Assembly: GCA_014529385.2 (NCBI GenBank)
Contig: CM043960.1
Location: forward strand, 74,991,910-75,055,909
Direction: 5' to 3'
Length of the DNA: 64,000 bases
Origin: Adiantum capillus-veneris
Taxonomy: Eukaryota > Streptophyta > Polypodiopsida > Polypodiales > Pteridaceae
In this document: positions 21,159-34,619 of the stretch, one piece after another
Layout of the letters: each line of letters starts with the position of its first letter
How positions within the stretch are numbered: the stretch's first letter is position 1
Translations under genes and position numbers: made by a program
Notes under the pieces: generated by a model
Told to the model about the DNA's origin: nothing
What the model saw: only the letters and a program-made list of their open reading frames with translations
Database searches by the model: none

Positions 21159-22110
21159 AACTTTTGGCTAACTCAATCCCTAGAAACCTCAATGGAGCTT
21201 GTCTTTAGATAAGGACAAACACATGCACATCAAATGAGTTTTTATAGTTGATCATCGAAATTACAATAGGCAAAGGACATTCCGGTATCTCTCTTAATCT
21301 TCTTGGCCCGAACATAAAGACTATGCGCTATTGGAAAAAAATCTTCCTGGACACATGAAAATTTATCTGGATTCTTTGAGTTAAATGAAAAGGAGTGAAT
21401 TGAGGGCCATTTTGATCATCCATTAAAGTCAACCATGCAGCTCCTAAGAAGGCAGACCTGACTTATCCTCTAATTTTGCCAAAATTTCAGCATCATAACA
21501 GCATAAATGGCTCAAAAGACAAAAAAACCAGTCATCACAACTTGGAAAAATTTGGCAGAGTTTCCCTAGAAGTAGAGCAGTAAGAACCCAAAATATAGAG
21601 TATATATGTATGCATAAAGTGCAAACAATAGAACCGGAGCATCAAGTAGGAATCACTAGTACATAGCCTATGGTGAGGTCACAAAAAGGGTGCTTCAGCC
21701 ACATGTATCACCGAAAGGATCTCACATTTGAGAATCCCCCAACTCAATAAAACCTCACGCTATCGACCCTCTCACGAAGGCTTATGCAAACCTCGTATAG
21801 TCAAGTCTCAGAAATGAGTATCTTCCAGACCAAGTCTTAGAAATCTCTGGGACTGCCAAATAAAACCAAGTATGGCTCCACAAAGGCGTAGAATGGAAGT
21901 TTCCACAAGTAACGTACAATACCAACAGACAATGCGCTCAAACAGGTGTCAAATGATGCATACCCACGACAGTGCAAGCGACTTCCACTTGCAAGTATGT
22001 CACTCTACTCCAGGTACCTGTACCTGTGTGCGTCACCTATACATGTACCTGTAACCTGTAATCTTGAATCTCGAAGCTTGAAGCTCAAAGTAGAAGGTAC
22101 TCAAAGAAGA
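21159..22110 (-). other. 5' leader of element 2
   Basis: Untranslated leader. About 21190-21400 carries one copy of the leader module also found in elements 1 and 3; on the - strand it reads RIVFMFGPRRLREIP and INYKNSFDVHVFVL with one stop. Beyond it (21400-22110) I see no further feature apart from short CCTGTA-type repeats near 22010-22060. Confidence 0.5.
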
Positions 22111-22128
22111 TCCTCCGTGGGGGTGCCA
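22111..22128 (-). other. Primer binding site of element 2
   Basis: The - strand reads TGGCACCCCCACGGAGGA, the counterpart of the element 1 site (TGGTGCCCCC...). It is six bases from the LTR end. Confidence 0.6.
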
Positions 22129-22134
22129 AAAGAA

Positions 22135-22991
22135 TGTGAGCGGGATGAAAACACAGACAACGCCTCTATAATGACCCAAAACACATTCTTGGGATGATAC
22201 ACACACACTATGGGGCACCACTCGGCTTATACAACCCACCTGGTCGAGACAGGGAACACACCGATGGAGTGAGAGGAGAGAGACTACCCATTTACCCCCT
22301 CCACGCAGAGAGAGACACACACACACACACACAACCAAAAAACTTAGCTCAAAAGAGGAGAATTTCTGATGTTTATATATGATTGAGCTTGGGACAACAC
22401 CAATGGGGCAAATAGCTCAACAATATGGGTAAAGTTTGGTGGATACAATCACAAACTGGAATAGAAGCTTCGCTCATAGGAGAAACTTACACAGCCAAAA
22501 CAACAGAAAAAAAGTGAGTAATTTGGCAAAATGAATAGTGCCACCGCTTCTGGAACGGCCCAAAACCCTAGTCTACAATGTCAAAGTGCTCAAATCCGAC
22601 CTCGGATGAGCAGTTTATGGCAAAACAGGCTCCAAAAAAAGCAAAAATTACAGTTGCGGCTGTTCCTCCTCTTCTCCACATGTTTTTTCTGGTCTTATCT
22701 CTGGTTTTTCAGTTCCCACACTTAGCTTTATTACTTGGGCACCTTTGGACTTTTAGTTGACCTCAAACGGACCCCGAACAGGTCAAAAACTGGCCTCGCA
22801 GTGCATAGTTACCCTGCTGCATCTATCCGCACACCTGGCAGTCAACTTTTTCCAATAATGCATCCTGCCACCATGTGAAGTGGCCCTAGAATATGGTCTT
22901 GATCATGACTGCCAGGTGTAATCCTTTGTTCGATGGACCAAGCATGTGTATGTACATATGCGCAATCACCTCTTCCAAAAAACTCCTGACA
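22135..22991 (-). repeat. 5' LTR of element 2
   Basis: About 857 bp running from tgtgagcggg beside the primer site to ctcctgaca at the outer end, with TG...CA termini. The outer 75 bp recur at 15690-15769 and 23080-23155. A CA microsatellite lies near 22314-22333. Confidence 0.6.
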
Positions 22992-23191
22992 ATGGCATGC
23001 CAGTTACGTTATGAAGATGTGTTTACAACCTGTAACCTGTAACCTGTAATCTACAACCTGTGATAATTATGCAAAATATGGGCAATCCTTTATTCGATGG
23101 ACCATGCATGTGTATGTACATATGCGCAATCACCTCTTCCAAAAAACTCCTGACAACGGCATGCCAGTTACGTTATGAAGATGTGTTTACA
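22992..23191. repeat. Tandem duplication of LTR end plus flank
   Basis: The segment made of the LTR terminus (...cctcttccaaaaaactcctgaca) followed by a flank (ggcatgccagttacgttatgaagatgtgtttaca) occurs twice: 22917-23026 and 23080-23191. Between them lie CCTGTAA repeats resembling 22040-22070. This suggests an older LTR remnant or template switching at this site. Confidence 0.6.
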
Positions 23192-23194
23192 TAC

Positions 23195-23215
23195 TCTGCG
23201 CGCCATTATCCTCTT
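23195..23215. repeat. Half of a palindromic unit (F)
   Basis: TGCGCGCCATTATCCTCTT matches the right arm and inner flank of unit D (tttacatactc then CGCGC...ATCCTCTT). Its left arm is missing at the duplicated LTR end. Confidence 0.45.
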
Positions 23216-23280
23216 CTAATATTTACAAAGGGATTTTTTGTATAATAATATTGTATGTATTTCAATGCATTAAAGCCTGC

Positions 23281-23352
23281 AAAGTGGATCACGGTGCGCC
23301 AATAGTGTTTTTAACATTAATTTACATACTCCGCGCATCGTGATCCTCTTTT
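23281..23352. repeat. Palindromic unit D, upstream of the 23707 gene
   Basis: Left arm AAAGTGGATCACGGTGCGC, right arm GCGCATCGTGATCCTCTTTT; about 18-bp arms with two mismatches. Same half-site as the units in front of the H3-like gene. Confidence 0.7.
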
Positions 23353-23430
23353 GACTTTGTACATAGTAATCTTCTGAAAGTACAATTGCTTTGATGTATT
23401 TGTAGCTATTCTATTTTCTAAAAGCCGACT

Positions 23431-23499
23431 AAGTGGATCACGGCGCGCCTATAGCTCTATGGATATTTGTTTATGTACTTATCGCTCCATGATCCACTT
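23431..23499. repeat. Palindromic unit E
   Basis: Left arm AAGTGGATCACGGCGCG, right arm CGCTCCATGATCCACTT; 17-bp arms with two mismatches. It ends about 200 bp before the ATG at 23707. Confidence 0.7.
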
Positions 23500-23706
23500 G
23501 TATGGCTTTTACTCCTCACATATATAACCCAATTTTGCCTAGTTTTGCATTTAATCCATAGTAATCATCTTATTTTATTGACTACATGGTTAGTCGGTAA
23601 CAATTGTGAGATACCTAATTATAGTTTGTTCAAAACTTATATGATCATTTGGTGCTCTTCTTTTTGTATATACTCATTGAAACTTATATTTGTGATTATG
23701 AAATAA

Positions 23707-25676
<1,970 letters not shown>

Positions 25677-25720
25677 AATTTAATTCTACAGGAATCTAGG
25701 GTACATCGATCGTCTAAACT

Positions 25721-28430
25721 CTAACTCTCTTTTTCCACCGGATTGGCATATTGCATTGTCTCTCTCCACCTAATTTGACTTTCAAGAGCACTTGAGTTAT
25801 TGAATGCGTCTACTCGCTTTCTTTTCTGAATTTGCAAATGTCTAATTGCCTGTACGGTTGTTGAAGAGGCCAATACTTTCTTTTGTTGCATGCGATGAAT
25901 GATTCTGCAATAAAACCAATGAAATAACTCCTTTAGACTGTTTGCCTTATTTCGAGATCCTCCATGTTGTGTGTGTCTGAAGTAGTCATTTCTAGCCATG
26001 TAATGAGACTTCTCCAGGCCCTGGGTGTTCCATATACTTGGATTCCCATACTTTTGGATGAAGTATGGCAAATGATTAAAAATAATATGCTGCAAAAGAA
26101 GAAATTTATTTAGAAATTTAAACACACACTTAGTACTAAGACTATATGAGGCGCTTTAAATTTACCATGTAATGAGTGATTTGAGTGTCAGTCCATGCTA
26201 TCTTGAAGGATTTTTTTAGTAGATGAAGGTTTTGTTTAAACTTGCTGAGATTATCCTGCGACCAATCATCATTCACACACATTTGAAATAATATGTCAAT
26301 GGAACGACGCACATCAACCTTTGCATTGTGAGTTGTTGGCTCTTGGTCTTTCACTGCTAAATGAAGTTTTTTCCAGTGCATATACTCAACTTTGCTAATG
26401 TAGGTAGAGTGATATACTCTCCCTCCCTTTGTTAGCTTCACATCTTTCATACCTTGAGGTTTAGATAGAAAATGGCGTGCCTTGACCCCACCTATGGATG
26501 GTTTGCAGGGTACATCTTTCTCATTGGTTGACCTTTTCTCGTCCCGCTGTATTTTCACATTTTTCCCCATGTAGACCAATATCTGGCAAAACTAGTTCCA
26601 AAGCCTCTAGAGCGACTTGTCATTCAAATGACTTTTTTATTTTCCAAGCAAACTCAATGTACAGATATACCAACTTCTCTACAATTCGGCAGAGAGCATG
26701 CATTGTAAAAATATGGACATTAACAAGTGGTATATTTAGAACTGGTCGAAAATTAGAGTCTTGATTGTGACGAGTAGGAGCCTTTTGCCACCACTTTGGG
26801 TCCATCACTTTTGTAGGTTCCATGCAATACAAGCATGGAGACTTTGCCATGGCGCTCATTCCACAATTATACATACACTTTAGTGTTTTGAGGTCACATG
26901 CAAGATGCCATTGAACTTGAAAGTCTCCTCTCCCATCTAAAGCCAATACCTCTCCTCGATTCATTTGCCTATCAATGATATCTGGAATAGGGGTTTGATG
27001 GAACACCCAAAATAAAATTTCATGGTCTTCTTTCTTTACCTGCAAGATCAATCCTTATGAGATACAAAAATTAAATCTAAAATTTAGGTACAATAGAGGG
27101 CTTGCTAGAGCTGCAAAATTGGAGATAACTGGATTACCTGAAGCCACCATATGTTTTTTTCTGATTGAACACTGAAGTATGAAGGGTCATCAATGGGACA
27201 TTTAGAAAGGGCCCTATTCATTAATGTGATTGTAACTTGGTCTAGCTTCTTCTCTTTAAGAATCTCACACTCATCTGACTTCAAAACAAAATGTAGAACT
27301 CCACCTGTCTCTTCGAATGTGATATTGTAGAACTCTACCATTCTAGTTTGCAACAAAGTGAGGTCCATGAAGATATTGTTGTACTAATCATAAGTGACAG
27401 TAGTTCCCTGTGAGCTATAAATATCTTGAATATGAAATGGACATCCAATGAAGTCTGTCTGTTCATTATTGAGCTGTAGTCTTTCCTTCGAAACACTTGT
27501 AGCTGTTGGTAAAAGCTTAGACTTTATTCCCTTCTTCACAAACATGGAAAAGAGAGAGTGTTGAATAGCTGCGTAACCTCTTTTACTAACTCCAAGGGAG
27601 TCCAATATAGCCTGTATACTCTTGGAAGACACTACATTCTTTGAAATGAATCTGTCAATGACATCTCGTTGCAAAACCTTAAACTTTTTTTCATGCATGA
27701 TATCCTTTGCAAGACCACTAGTTATCAATGGCTTTAAGTGATTTCCTACATTGGCCTTCGGGTCTATGTTTTCTTTGCCTGGATAGATGGAATCTCTACA
27801 AAGAAATCATAACTAATACAAACAAACACTTATATTAATTTATATTAATTAGACAGTTTACAATGCTCACCTCAATGCTTGGATTCTTTTCTTAAGGCCA
27901 CCAGATCCTACCTTCAATGTTTCAAGATTTCGTAGTTTCTTCTTTCGTACACGAGTGCTTAACATTGTCTCTTTGTTTTGTAATGACCGTAAATTTGTTC
28001 ACAAGACCTGTGATTCTTGTGTGCGCTGCATTACAGTCTTTTGGTCCTCATGATGTAAGTTTGAAAGTCTTTGAATCTCATTTTCTTGGTGCTTCACCGT
28101 GTCTTTATAAGTTTCTGATTTGTTGTTTAGAGCTTTACAGTAGCCAAGCAATCCATTCTCTCCATTACCTACAAAACTCAACAAGTTAGTGGGATTTAAA
28201 AATGCTGGGAAAGCATTTGTCATGGGATTCAATGGACAGAGTGAGCCTTTTGTCCAAATATCTAAGTGTTTTTCTCCCTCTGCTCTGAGTCTCTCTGTCA
28301 TGATCGGTGTCACTTTGATGTTATTTTTTCCTCGCTTACACAATGGCGTATATTGGGGATCCACGTCAATGTGTAGATGATAGAAGGGTCTCTTAAGGTA
28401 GACATTTTTAAGGGTGGAACAAGAAGCCAT
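25721..28430 (-). pseudogene. DDE transposase-like gene, unassigned superfamily, intron-bearing and broken
   Basis: Exon-like blocks in sense: 28430-27871 (ATG start, donor GTGAGC), 27796-27138 (donor GTAATC), 27041 to about 26155 with donor GTAAAT after QITHYM, and about 26090 to 25721. Signature segments are VLALDGRGDFQV; HLACDLKTL then CLYC; a PLVNVHIFTMHALCRIVEKL segment; and NTQGLEKSHYMARNDYF then HTQHGG in the last exon. That order of an Asp motif, a CxxC pair, an H...RI motif and a GLEK...FF motif resembles unclassified DDE transposase-like proteins common in invertebrate genomes, where the Glu of GLEK could be the third catalytic residue. It is disabled by TGA near 27996, TAG at 27381-27383, TGA near 26617 and a frameshift near 26570. 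The superfamily name is uncertain. Confidence 0.6.
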
Positions 28431-28742
28431 GTGTGAAACAGGGCAACAAAAAGGGAGGATTTCTTTAGATCATCGCACAAACAGTGCAAGAGTAAGGAGA
28501 GAGCAGGTTTGGAAGGATATTTCCTTTACTCATACTTTCCATGTATAGGAAACTCCCTCCAATTCTAGGACGTTCACTAAGTTCAACTAAAAAAAACTAC
28601 TTGTGGCAATAATCTACTTGTAAGTACACTTTTCAAATGGTTATTCCAACCTTACATTTGCTTTTACCACACCTATTTTCTAGAGAGAGAAATTCAAAAT
28701 TATATTTTTCTTAGAAGGCCCTCCAAATGACCTATGAAATTT
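28431..28742. other. 5' flank of the transposase-like gene
   Basis: Non-coding sequence between the transposase-like start and the truncated LTR of element 3. No GTGGATCAC palindrome is present here, unlike the other two genes of the cassette. I see no clear promoter element. Confidence 0.4.
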
Positions 28743-30511
28743 CCTAATGTATCCAAACTCCTCCTCTCTCATGCACTCATCAAATATTATGCGCACAAGA
28801 CTTGCCTCTCAAAAAAAAAAAAACACGGGAATCACCTACTCCAAACTAACACACTTTGCATAGAGAGCTCATCTCCATCTATGCAATGCCGTGACAAATA
28901 AAATCACCATGAGAGGTAGCCACATGCATTTGTAATGAAGCAAAAGAGAGTTGGAGTGAGAAATTCCTTTAGACTAATTGAATACGTGTGGAGAAACAAA
29001 CCAATGGTAAATTGAGAGTAGAACACTTACTTGATTTCTCGCACACTTTTTAGGGGAAGAAAGACACTGGCTAACCATCACGAATTGCGACACTTGATTG
29101 TTCAAAGATGATTTAATGATCATTAACATAACCATGAAAGAGATCATGATGTATTTACAAGTTATTGAGGTGCTACAATGATTTATTGGGTTGATGGAGT
29201 ACGAGATTGTAGAATAGAAAGAGTGGAGGATAGAGTTGCACATCCTCCAAAGAAGAGGAATAGGAGGGAGGATGTGAAAGAGGGATAGTTGGGGGTTTCT
29301 CTATTGTTGATCAAGAACAAAATGGGAGTTGAAAAAATAGGTGTGTGTCCTTGAGTCTCTCCAAGGGGGGGTATTTATAGTTGTGCAAGAGTGGGATTAT
29401 GCTACACTTAATTAGGGTGAGTGATTAGCCCTAGTTAAGTGTCCTTTGACCACTTATTGAATATTGGACATAATATGGATTATTTACTCACAAAAAATAG
29501 CATTTTAGACCATGAAGGCTCCATAGGGGTGCATAATGTATGTGGGCCCCACCATGAGGCCCTATGGGTGGCTCCTACAGGGTATCTCAACTTGTCTGTC
29601 TTGGCATTAGAAGCATCTTTAGGTCGGTCGCATCACATGCAAGTGATCTTGAACACTCATTGCTCTTATAGAAGATGAGTAAGGGCAAGATAAGATCTCA
29701 CCCTCTTGATTTACTTGATTTAAAATTTCCTATTGCTGCAATTCTGACAGATTTACACTGTTTTTACCATAACGTTTTACCTGTAGCACAGAATGACATG
29801 CTTCAAAAGGAAACCTTCGGACCTTCTCAACATGCTTGATATGAATTTGGACTATTCTTCATGCCCATGCACCAAGGAATTCGGTTTGGAAGGTCCACAC
29901 TAGGCTAGGGAACCTTTTGCTTCCAGGTCTTCTTATATGGGCCCTTTGCTTGTATGCATCCAAGGGGAATCATGCTGTTTCAAAAGGGTATGCTGCTTAA
30001 CCAAAGAGAGGAGGGCCCAATCTTATTTTCTTGTGAAAAGAATATGCCATTTGGGTCTTTTTTGAAAGGAGAAAAACTATATGGATATTTTTAAGAGATA
30101 TTGGGCTACCTATGTAGGGCATATAAGACTTGTAGAGCTAAACCTTAATCTTTAAAGACAAGTGGAGAGTTGATTTCCATGATAGTTTATCTATATGGGA
30201 TGGAATATAAATATATTATTTTTCTACTACTAATTTACAAGAGGTAAGAAAGTTTGGAGGTAGATAGTTGGTTATTGTACGCTTATTTTTATTTACAAAG
30301 CAAAAAAGAAATTGATGGTAATATAAATATATGACTAAGGTGACATTTCTGGGAAGAATACAATGTATGTGTTGCCACAAAGGTTAAACAAAGAGAGGGA
30401 ATTTACTCTAGATAACTTAATAGCACAGAAAAATATATACACATATGAGGAAGAGGACGTTGAGGAGGCTGAAAATGTTGCAAAAAGATGATAGCCATTT
30501 TATGCTACTCA
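28743..30511 (-). repeat. 3' LTR of element 3, left-truncated
   Basis: Similar to 36949-38998 without the MITE. Similarity starts at about 28743 (tatccaaactcctcctct), so the outer roughly 300 bp that the right copy has beside its primer site are missing. The inner end is ctactca followed by the polypurine tract. Confidence 0.82.
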
Positions 30512-30530
30512 TATTAGCCCTCCCCCAACC
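30512..30530 (-). other. Polypurine tract of element 3
   Basis: The - strand reads GGGGGAGGGCTAATA directly before the LTR start TGAGTAGC. Same tract as at 3540. Confidence 0.65.
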
Positions 30531-31399
30531 CTATAGATCTTCATATCTTTAGAAGGACGGTGTTGTTTCTTCTTCTTCTCTTTTTTTATTTTTTAAAAAA
30601 ATATTTATAATAGGAGGAGCGACATGCACTCTTTTACTCCATTAGACCTATTTTTCATTACCTCAGTCCCATAAATGGGAAATGCGAGGGTTGCCTTGGG
30701 TATGTTTAGTTTCTAAGACAAGGTCTTCTTTTCATATCAAAGATTTAAAAAAAGGTACCAAGCGGAAGGGAGCCATGCCAATTTGGAGCTTAGGCGATGT
30801 TGGTAGATGACTTCCTACCAACGGATTGATATGTCGGAAGTAGGGCTTTAATCTCCATCCATTGACTCTGGTCTTGTGAAGTTTTCCTGATAGATCTTCT
30901 TATCTGTAACTACCATTATTCTCAAACATTGTTTTTATCATGAAAGATCCCTCCCATGTTTGCAATTTCTTTTTTTTAAAGTCGAGTATCAAGTCGGTTA
31001 TCATAGTGAAGAACCAACATACCTTCTTTCAATCCTTTCCCCTTGAGCTTCTTGTTGATTTTGTCCCTTTGGCTTGTAGCTTGGGTGAGTGATCAATGGA
31101 CTCTTCTCTATCTAGCTCAAGTCATTGGAGATATAAGGTCCATTCATATAGAGCCTCTTTTGGTTTTTTTACCACTCTTGCAAGAACGCGCAAGCTTGAG
31201 AGCTCTACCTCAATGGGGAGAAGTGGCTCATCTCCATAAACTAGATGAAAAGGGGTGATTGGGTAGATACCTTGAAAGATGTCCTATATGCCCAAAGAGC
31301 AGCAGTCAAATGGCGATCCCAATCATTACGCCGGTCCACAACCTACTTAGAAATGATCTTACATATCATTCCATTCACTTTTTCCACAAATCTCTTGCA

Positions 31400-32509
31400 T
31401 TAATGATAGTAGGGTGTGGAATGCAAGTGTTTCACTTTTAACCTCCTCAATAGATCATTCAGAAGGTCAACCCTAAAACCCGGGACTCGATTTGATAAGA
31501 TTTCTAGAGGTGTTCCAAACCTACTACAAATATGATCAAAAATAAACTTTGACACCTCTTCAGAAGTGATTCGGGTTGTGCTTGTTGCCTCCACCCATCG
31601 TGTCATGTAGTCAACACCCATAATGATGAAAATTTTCTCTGTAGAAGTACGAGGAAGGGGAACTATTGCATCCACACCCCACTTTTCAAAAGGTCCATAA
31701 AATATTATTGGGACTCGAGGCTCATATGTCAGTCGTCTATCCCCAGCAATTTGGCATTTCTTACATGCCTTACACCAATGTTGGACATCACGATGTAAGC
31801 TCGGACAAATAAACCCTGCTTGTAAAATCTTCCTACTTGGAATATCTTGAGAAAAGTGACCACCACAGACATCATGATGACATGAAAGAATAATTTTCTC
31901 AATCTCCTGCACACCTAGTACTCTCCTCAAGACCAAATCTTATCTTTTGTGATATAATTCATCCCCGATCAACTGGTAAGGTGTGGCCTTCTTAACTAGT
32001 GTATGTCTTTGCACATGATCTAAGTGTTTGGGACAGTCACCTGCTTGTAGGAAGAAAATAATGTCTTTTAGCTCCTCTTGACCTTGATAATTGGGTTCAT
32101 ATAGTTTCACACCTCCTACCACCATTTGAAGCTTTTCATTTGCGAGTAAGTATGCTTCCTTGTTATGAGTTCTCACAATGTGTTGTACCTGTGTAGTTTT
32201 AAAACTCTTCATCAAATCTCTTACACTACTAAGCCACTCAAGCAATGTACCATTCTTGCACCTTTAAGTCCCTTGGATTTTTCTGACCAACACTAGCAAA
32301 GAACCACCTTCTATAATAAGTCTTTGTATGCCTAATCCTTTGCATTCTTCTAACCCAAGGGTTAGAGTACAATACTCAGCCTCATTGTCAGAGTGGACAT
32401 TGGGTAGAGTGATATCTTTTTTAAGTATTACCTCCTTTTGTGGGTACAAAATGATGATTCCCCCTGCTGCTTTGTCATGTTGGCGTTGATAAGCTCCGTC
32501 AAAGCACAA
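31400..32509 (-). pseudogene. Element 3 second RNase H and integrase
   Basis: Sense order from 32509: second RNase H start (CFDGAYQRQHDKAAGG, DNEAEYCTL, IEGGSLLVLV, in which the Asp is Gly); 32245-31940 with HIVRTHNKEAYLLANEK; then 31936-31400 with the integrase zinc finger (HHDVCGGHF, CKACKKCQ), the first catalytic Asp in WGVDAIVPLPR, and SNRVPGF where the second catalytic Asp (SDN) has become Asn. Weak similarity continues to about 30960. Broken into at least three phases. Confidence 0.78.
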
Positions 32510-32745
32510 AGTATGGGAATTATCAACCTCCTTCTCTTTGAACTGTTTTGAGCCTTCCTCTCTTTGTAGTCATGATCCTTTCCTTTCTCTCACTTTGTAG
32601 GTGATAATGTCTGCAAGTCCTGCTCTTGTGCTATCTTCTACAAGGAAAGTGTATTCAAATTATTAGAGTTCAAGCACCCACTTTGCTATTCTAAATGAGA
32701 GGCTCATGTGTTGTACTACATAAATGGCACGGGAAGAAGATACAA

Positions 32746-33523
32746 TCAAAACTTCCTTATAGAAAACAAGAATGGAAATACCACTTTCTCCATTTCAATA
32801 TATCCCCTCTCTGCATGAATCATCACCTTGCTTGCAAAACAGATCGGCCTCATGTATGATTTTCTAGGATCTTTCAAAACAACACCAATTGCTTCAATAC
32901 CTACACTTGGAGTGACATAGTAGGTCTCCTTTGGATGTGGTGGCATTGGGGTCGGGAGAGAGCTAAGAATGTCCTTCACTTCTTCAAAACATTTTGCGTG
33001 TTCCCTCCCCCATTCAAATGTAGATTGGTTCGCCAACCTATGCAAAGGGATGATGGCTTCTGCTAGAAGATGGATGAAGCAAGACATGTACTTCACTTTG
33101 TGGTTGAAGTTCATTAGTTCCTTAGAAGATGCTTTATCCATCTTTTGCTAGAAGATGGATGAAGCAATACATGTATTTCACTTTGTGGTTGAAGGTCATT
33201 AGTTCCTTAGTTGTTGTTAGTGGAGATAATGACAAAAGAGCCTCTACTTTAGAGGGATCCGCTTGAATACCTTGTGAAGAAACCACATGGCCTAGCAAAA
33301 CCACTTGAGATTCAACAATATGACACTTCTCTGGGTTGAGTTGTCCCCCAAATTGATGGAGCCTCTTAAGCCCCTCTTCAACCTTTTGGTAGTAAAGTGA
33401 TCTACAACTATAAATATAGAAATAATCCATAGAGACTCTTATAGGTTTTCCAAAGAATGGCTGAAATACAAATATTGTGAATCTCATGAAGGTGCTAGGA
33501 GCATTGTGGAGCCCAAAAGGCAT
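32746..33523 (-). pseudogene. Element 3 reverse transcriptase and first RNase H
   Basis: 33523-33134 carries RT with PFGLHNAPSTFMRF and SMDYFYIYS, so the catalytic pair DD is D-Y here. 33141-32746 carries the first RNase H with VTPSVGIEAIGVVL, again lacking the first Asp. An 85-bp tandem duplication at 33061-33215 shifts the frame between them. RT N-terminal sequence continues up to about 33900 in broken form. Confidence 0.78.
33061..33215. repeat. 85-bp tandem duplication inside element 3 pol
   Basis: tgctagaagatggatgaagc starts at 33061 and again at 33146, each followed by the same cacttt...ttcattagttccttag sequence with few differences. The period is not a multiple of three, so it breaks the reading frame. 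Confidence 0.85.
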
Positions 33524-33924
33524 TACTCTAAATGCAAAACATCCCCAATGTGTGATGAAAGTGGTTTTTGGTTGGTCTTCTTCTGCTATTCTAATTTGAA
33601 AATATCATGAATACCCCTCACACATAGTGTAGCATTCATGACCTGCTACTTCATTCAAAATTTCATCTTGGAAAGGGAGTGCGAAGCGGTTTCTCTTTGT
33701 CGCAGCATTGAGGGGTTTGTAATCCACGCAGACCCTCCACTTACCATTCTTGTTGGGAGTGACTACGATAGGTGAAACCTATTTGGAGCTGGATAGTGGA
33801 TACATGAAGCCAGTCTTGGAAAGATGATTCACTTCTTGTAGGAGAGCCTTTTGCTGCATAGATCCTAGTCTCCTTAACTTTTGAGCCACGGGTTTGGTCC
33901 CTGGTTTAAACTCAATTCGATGCT

Positions 33925-34602
33925 CTATACATCTACACCTTTTATTTGTGAGTAGTCAGTGATAAACAAATTGGGATACCTCCTTAACATATTGATGTAG
34001 TACCTCTTCTCCTCACAAGTAAGATCTTTTGCAAGAATCTTCTCAAATACTTCTTCAAGGTGGTGGTATCTTTCATCCCCTCGTGTGCAATTATCTGTTG
34101 GCTTTTGTTCTATGGAAACATCTTGGGTGTTGGTGCTAAATACAATTCCCATTACCTCCAAACAAGACTCCTCTTCACTGGTTGACGCTTCCTCATCACC
34201 TAAGTAAGGGCTCTCCTCGCTCTCTTCATCTGCCGTGGTTTCATAGTTGATATCTAGTTGCTTTCCTTCTCGCCAATCATACACCACCAGTTGACCCTTC
34301 TTAAGAGTCAATCAACCACTTCCCCATTTTTCATCTGCATACACAGCAATGAGCCAAGGCCTCGCTAGGATGATGGGGTATCCCTCCCCCTTAGCTGGTA
34401 TGACATACATATCCACTCATGCATCTATGCTACATACAGAGACTTTTACATTTTCAATGATCCCCAAGCACTTCACACTTGAGTTGGTGGCTAGCCTAGC
34501 TTGACAATTAGAGGAATTTGTAATTTCAATCCCTAACCTATTCATTGATTTTTCCGTGATCACACACATTTGGGCTCCACCATCAACATATACATTAGAC
34601 AC
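33925..34602 (-). pseudogene. Element 3 protease and acidic linker
   Basis: 34602-34417 has VYVDGGAQMCVITEKSM, the DGGA protease motif. 34311-33925 has an acidic linker (DEESEESPYLGDEEAS) and the start of the RT region (FEKILAKDLTCEEKRYYIN). A stop and phase change lie between them. Confidence 0.7.
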
Positions 34603-34619
34603 CTATTTACCCCTTATGT

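Larger units (their letters stand above)
15690..22991 (-). mobile_element. Ty3/gypsy retrotransposon 2 (Tat-like), decayed
   Basis: The - strand order is 5' LTR (22135-22991), primer site, leader, gag, protease, RT, degenerate RNase H, second RNase H and integrase, ending near 15798. Each coding block is broken by frameshifts and stops. The last 75-80 bp before the integrase side (15690-15769) match the outer end of the 5' LTR, so they are the remaining start of the 3' LTR; the rest of that LTR is absent. The element separates two opposite-strand genes that both carry GTGGATCAC palindromes and so lies in what was one intergenic region. Confidence 0.85.

Noticed and set aside
25721-28430. Assignment to KDZ, CACTA or MULE transposases
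   Set aside because: Motif order and spacing do not match what I know of those families well enough; left unassigned.
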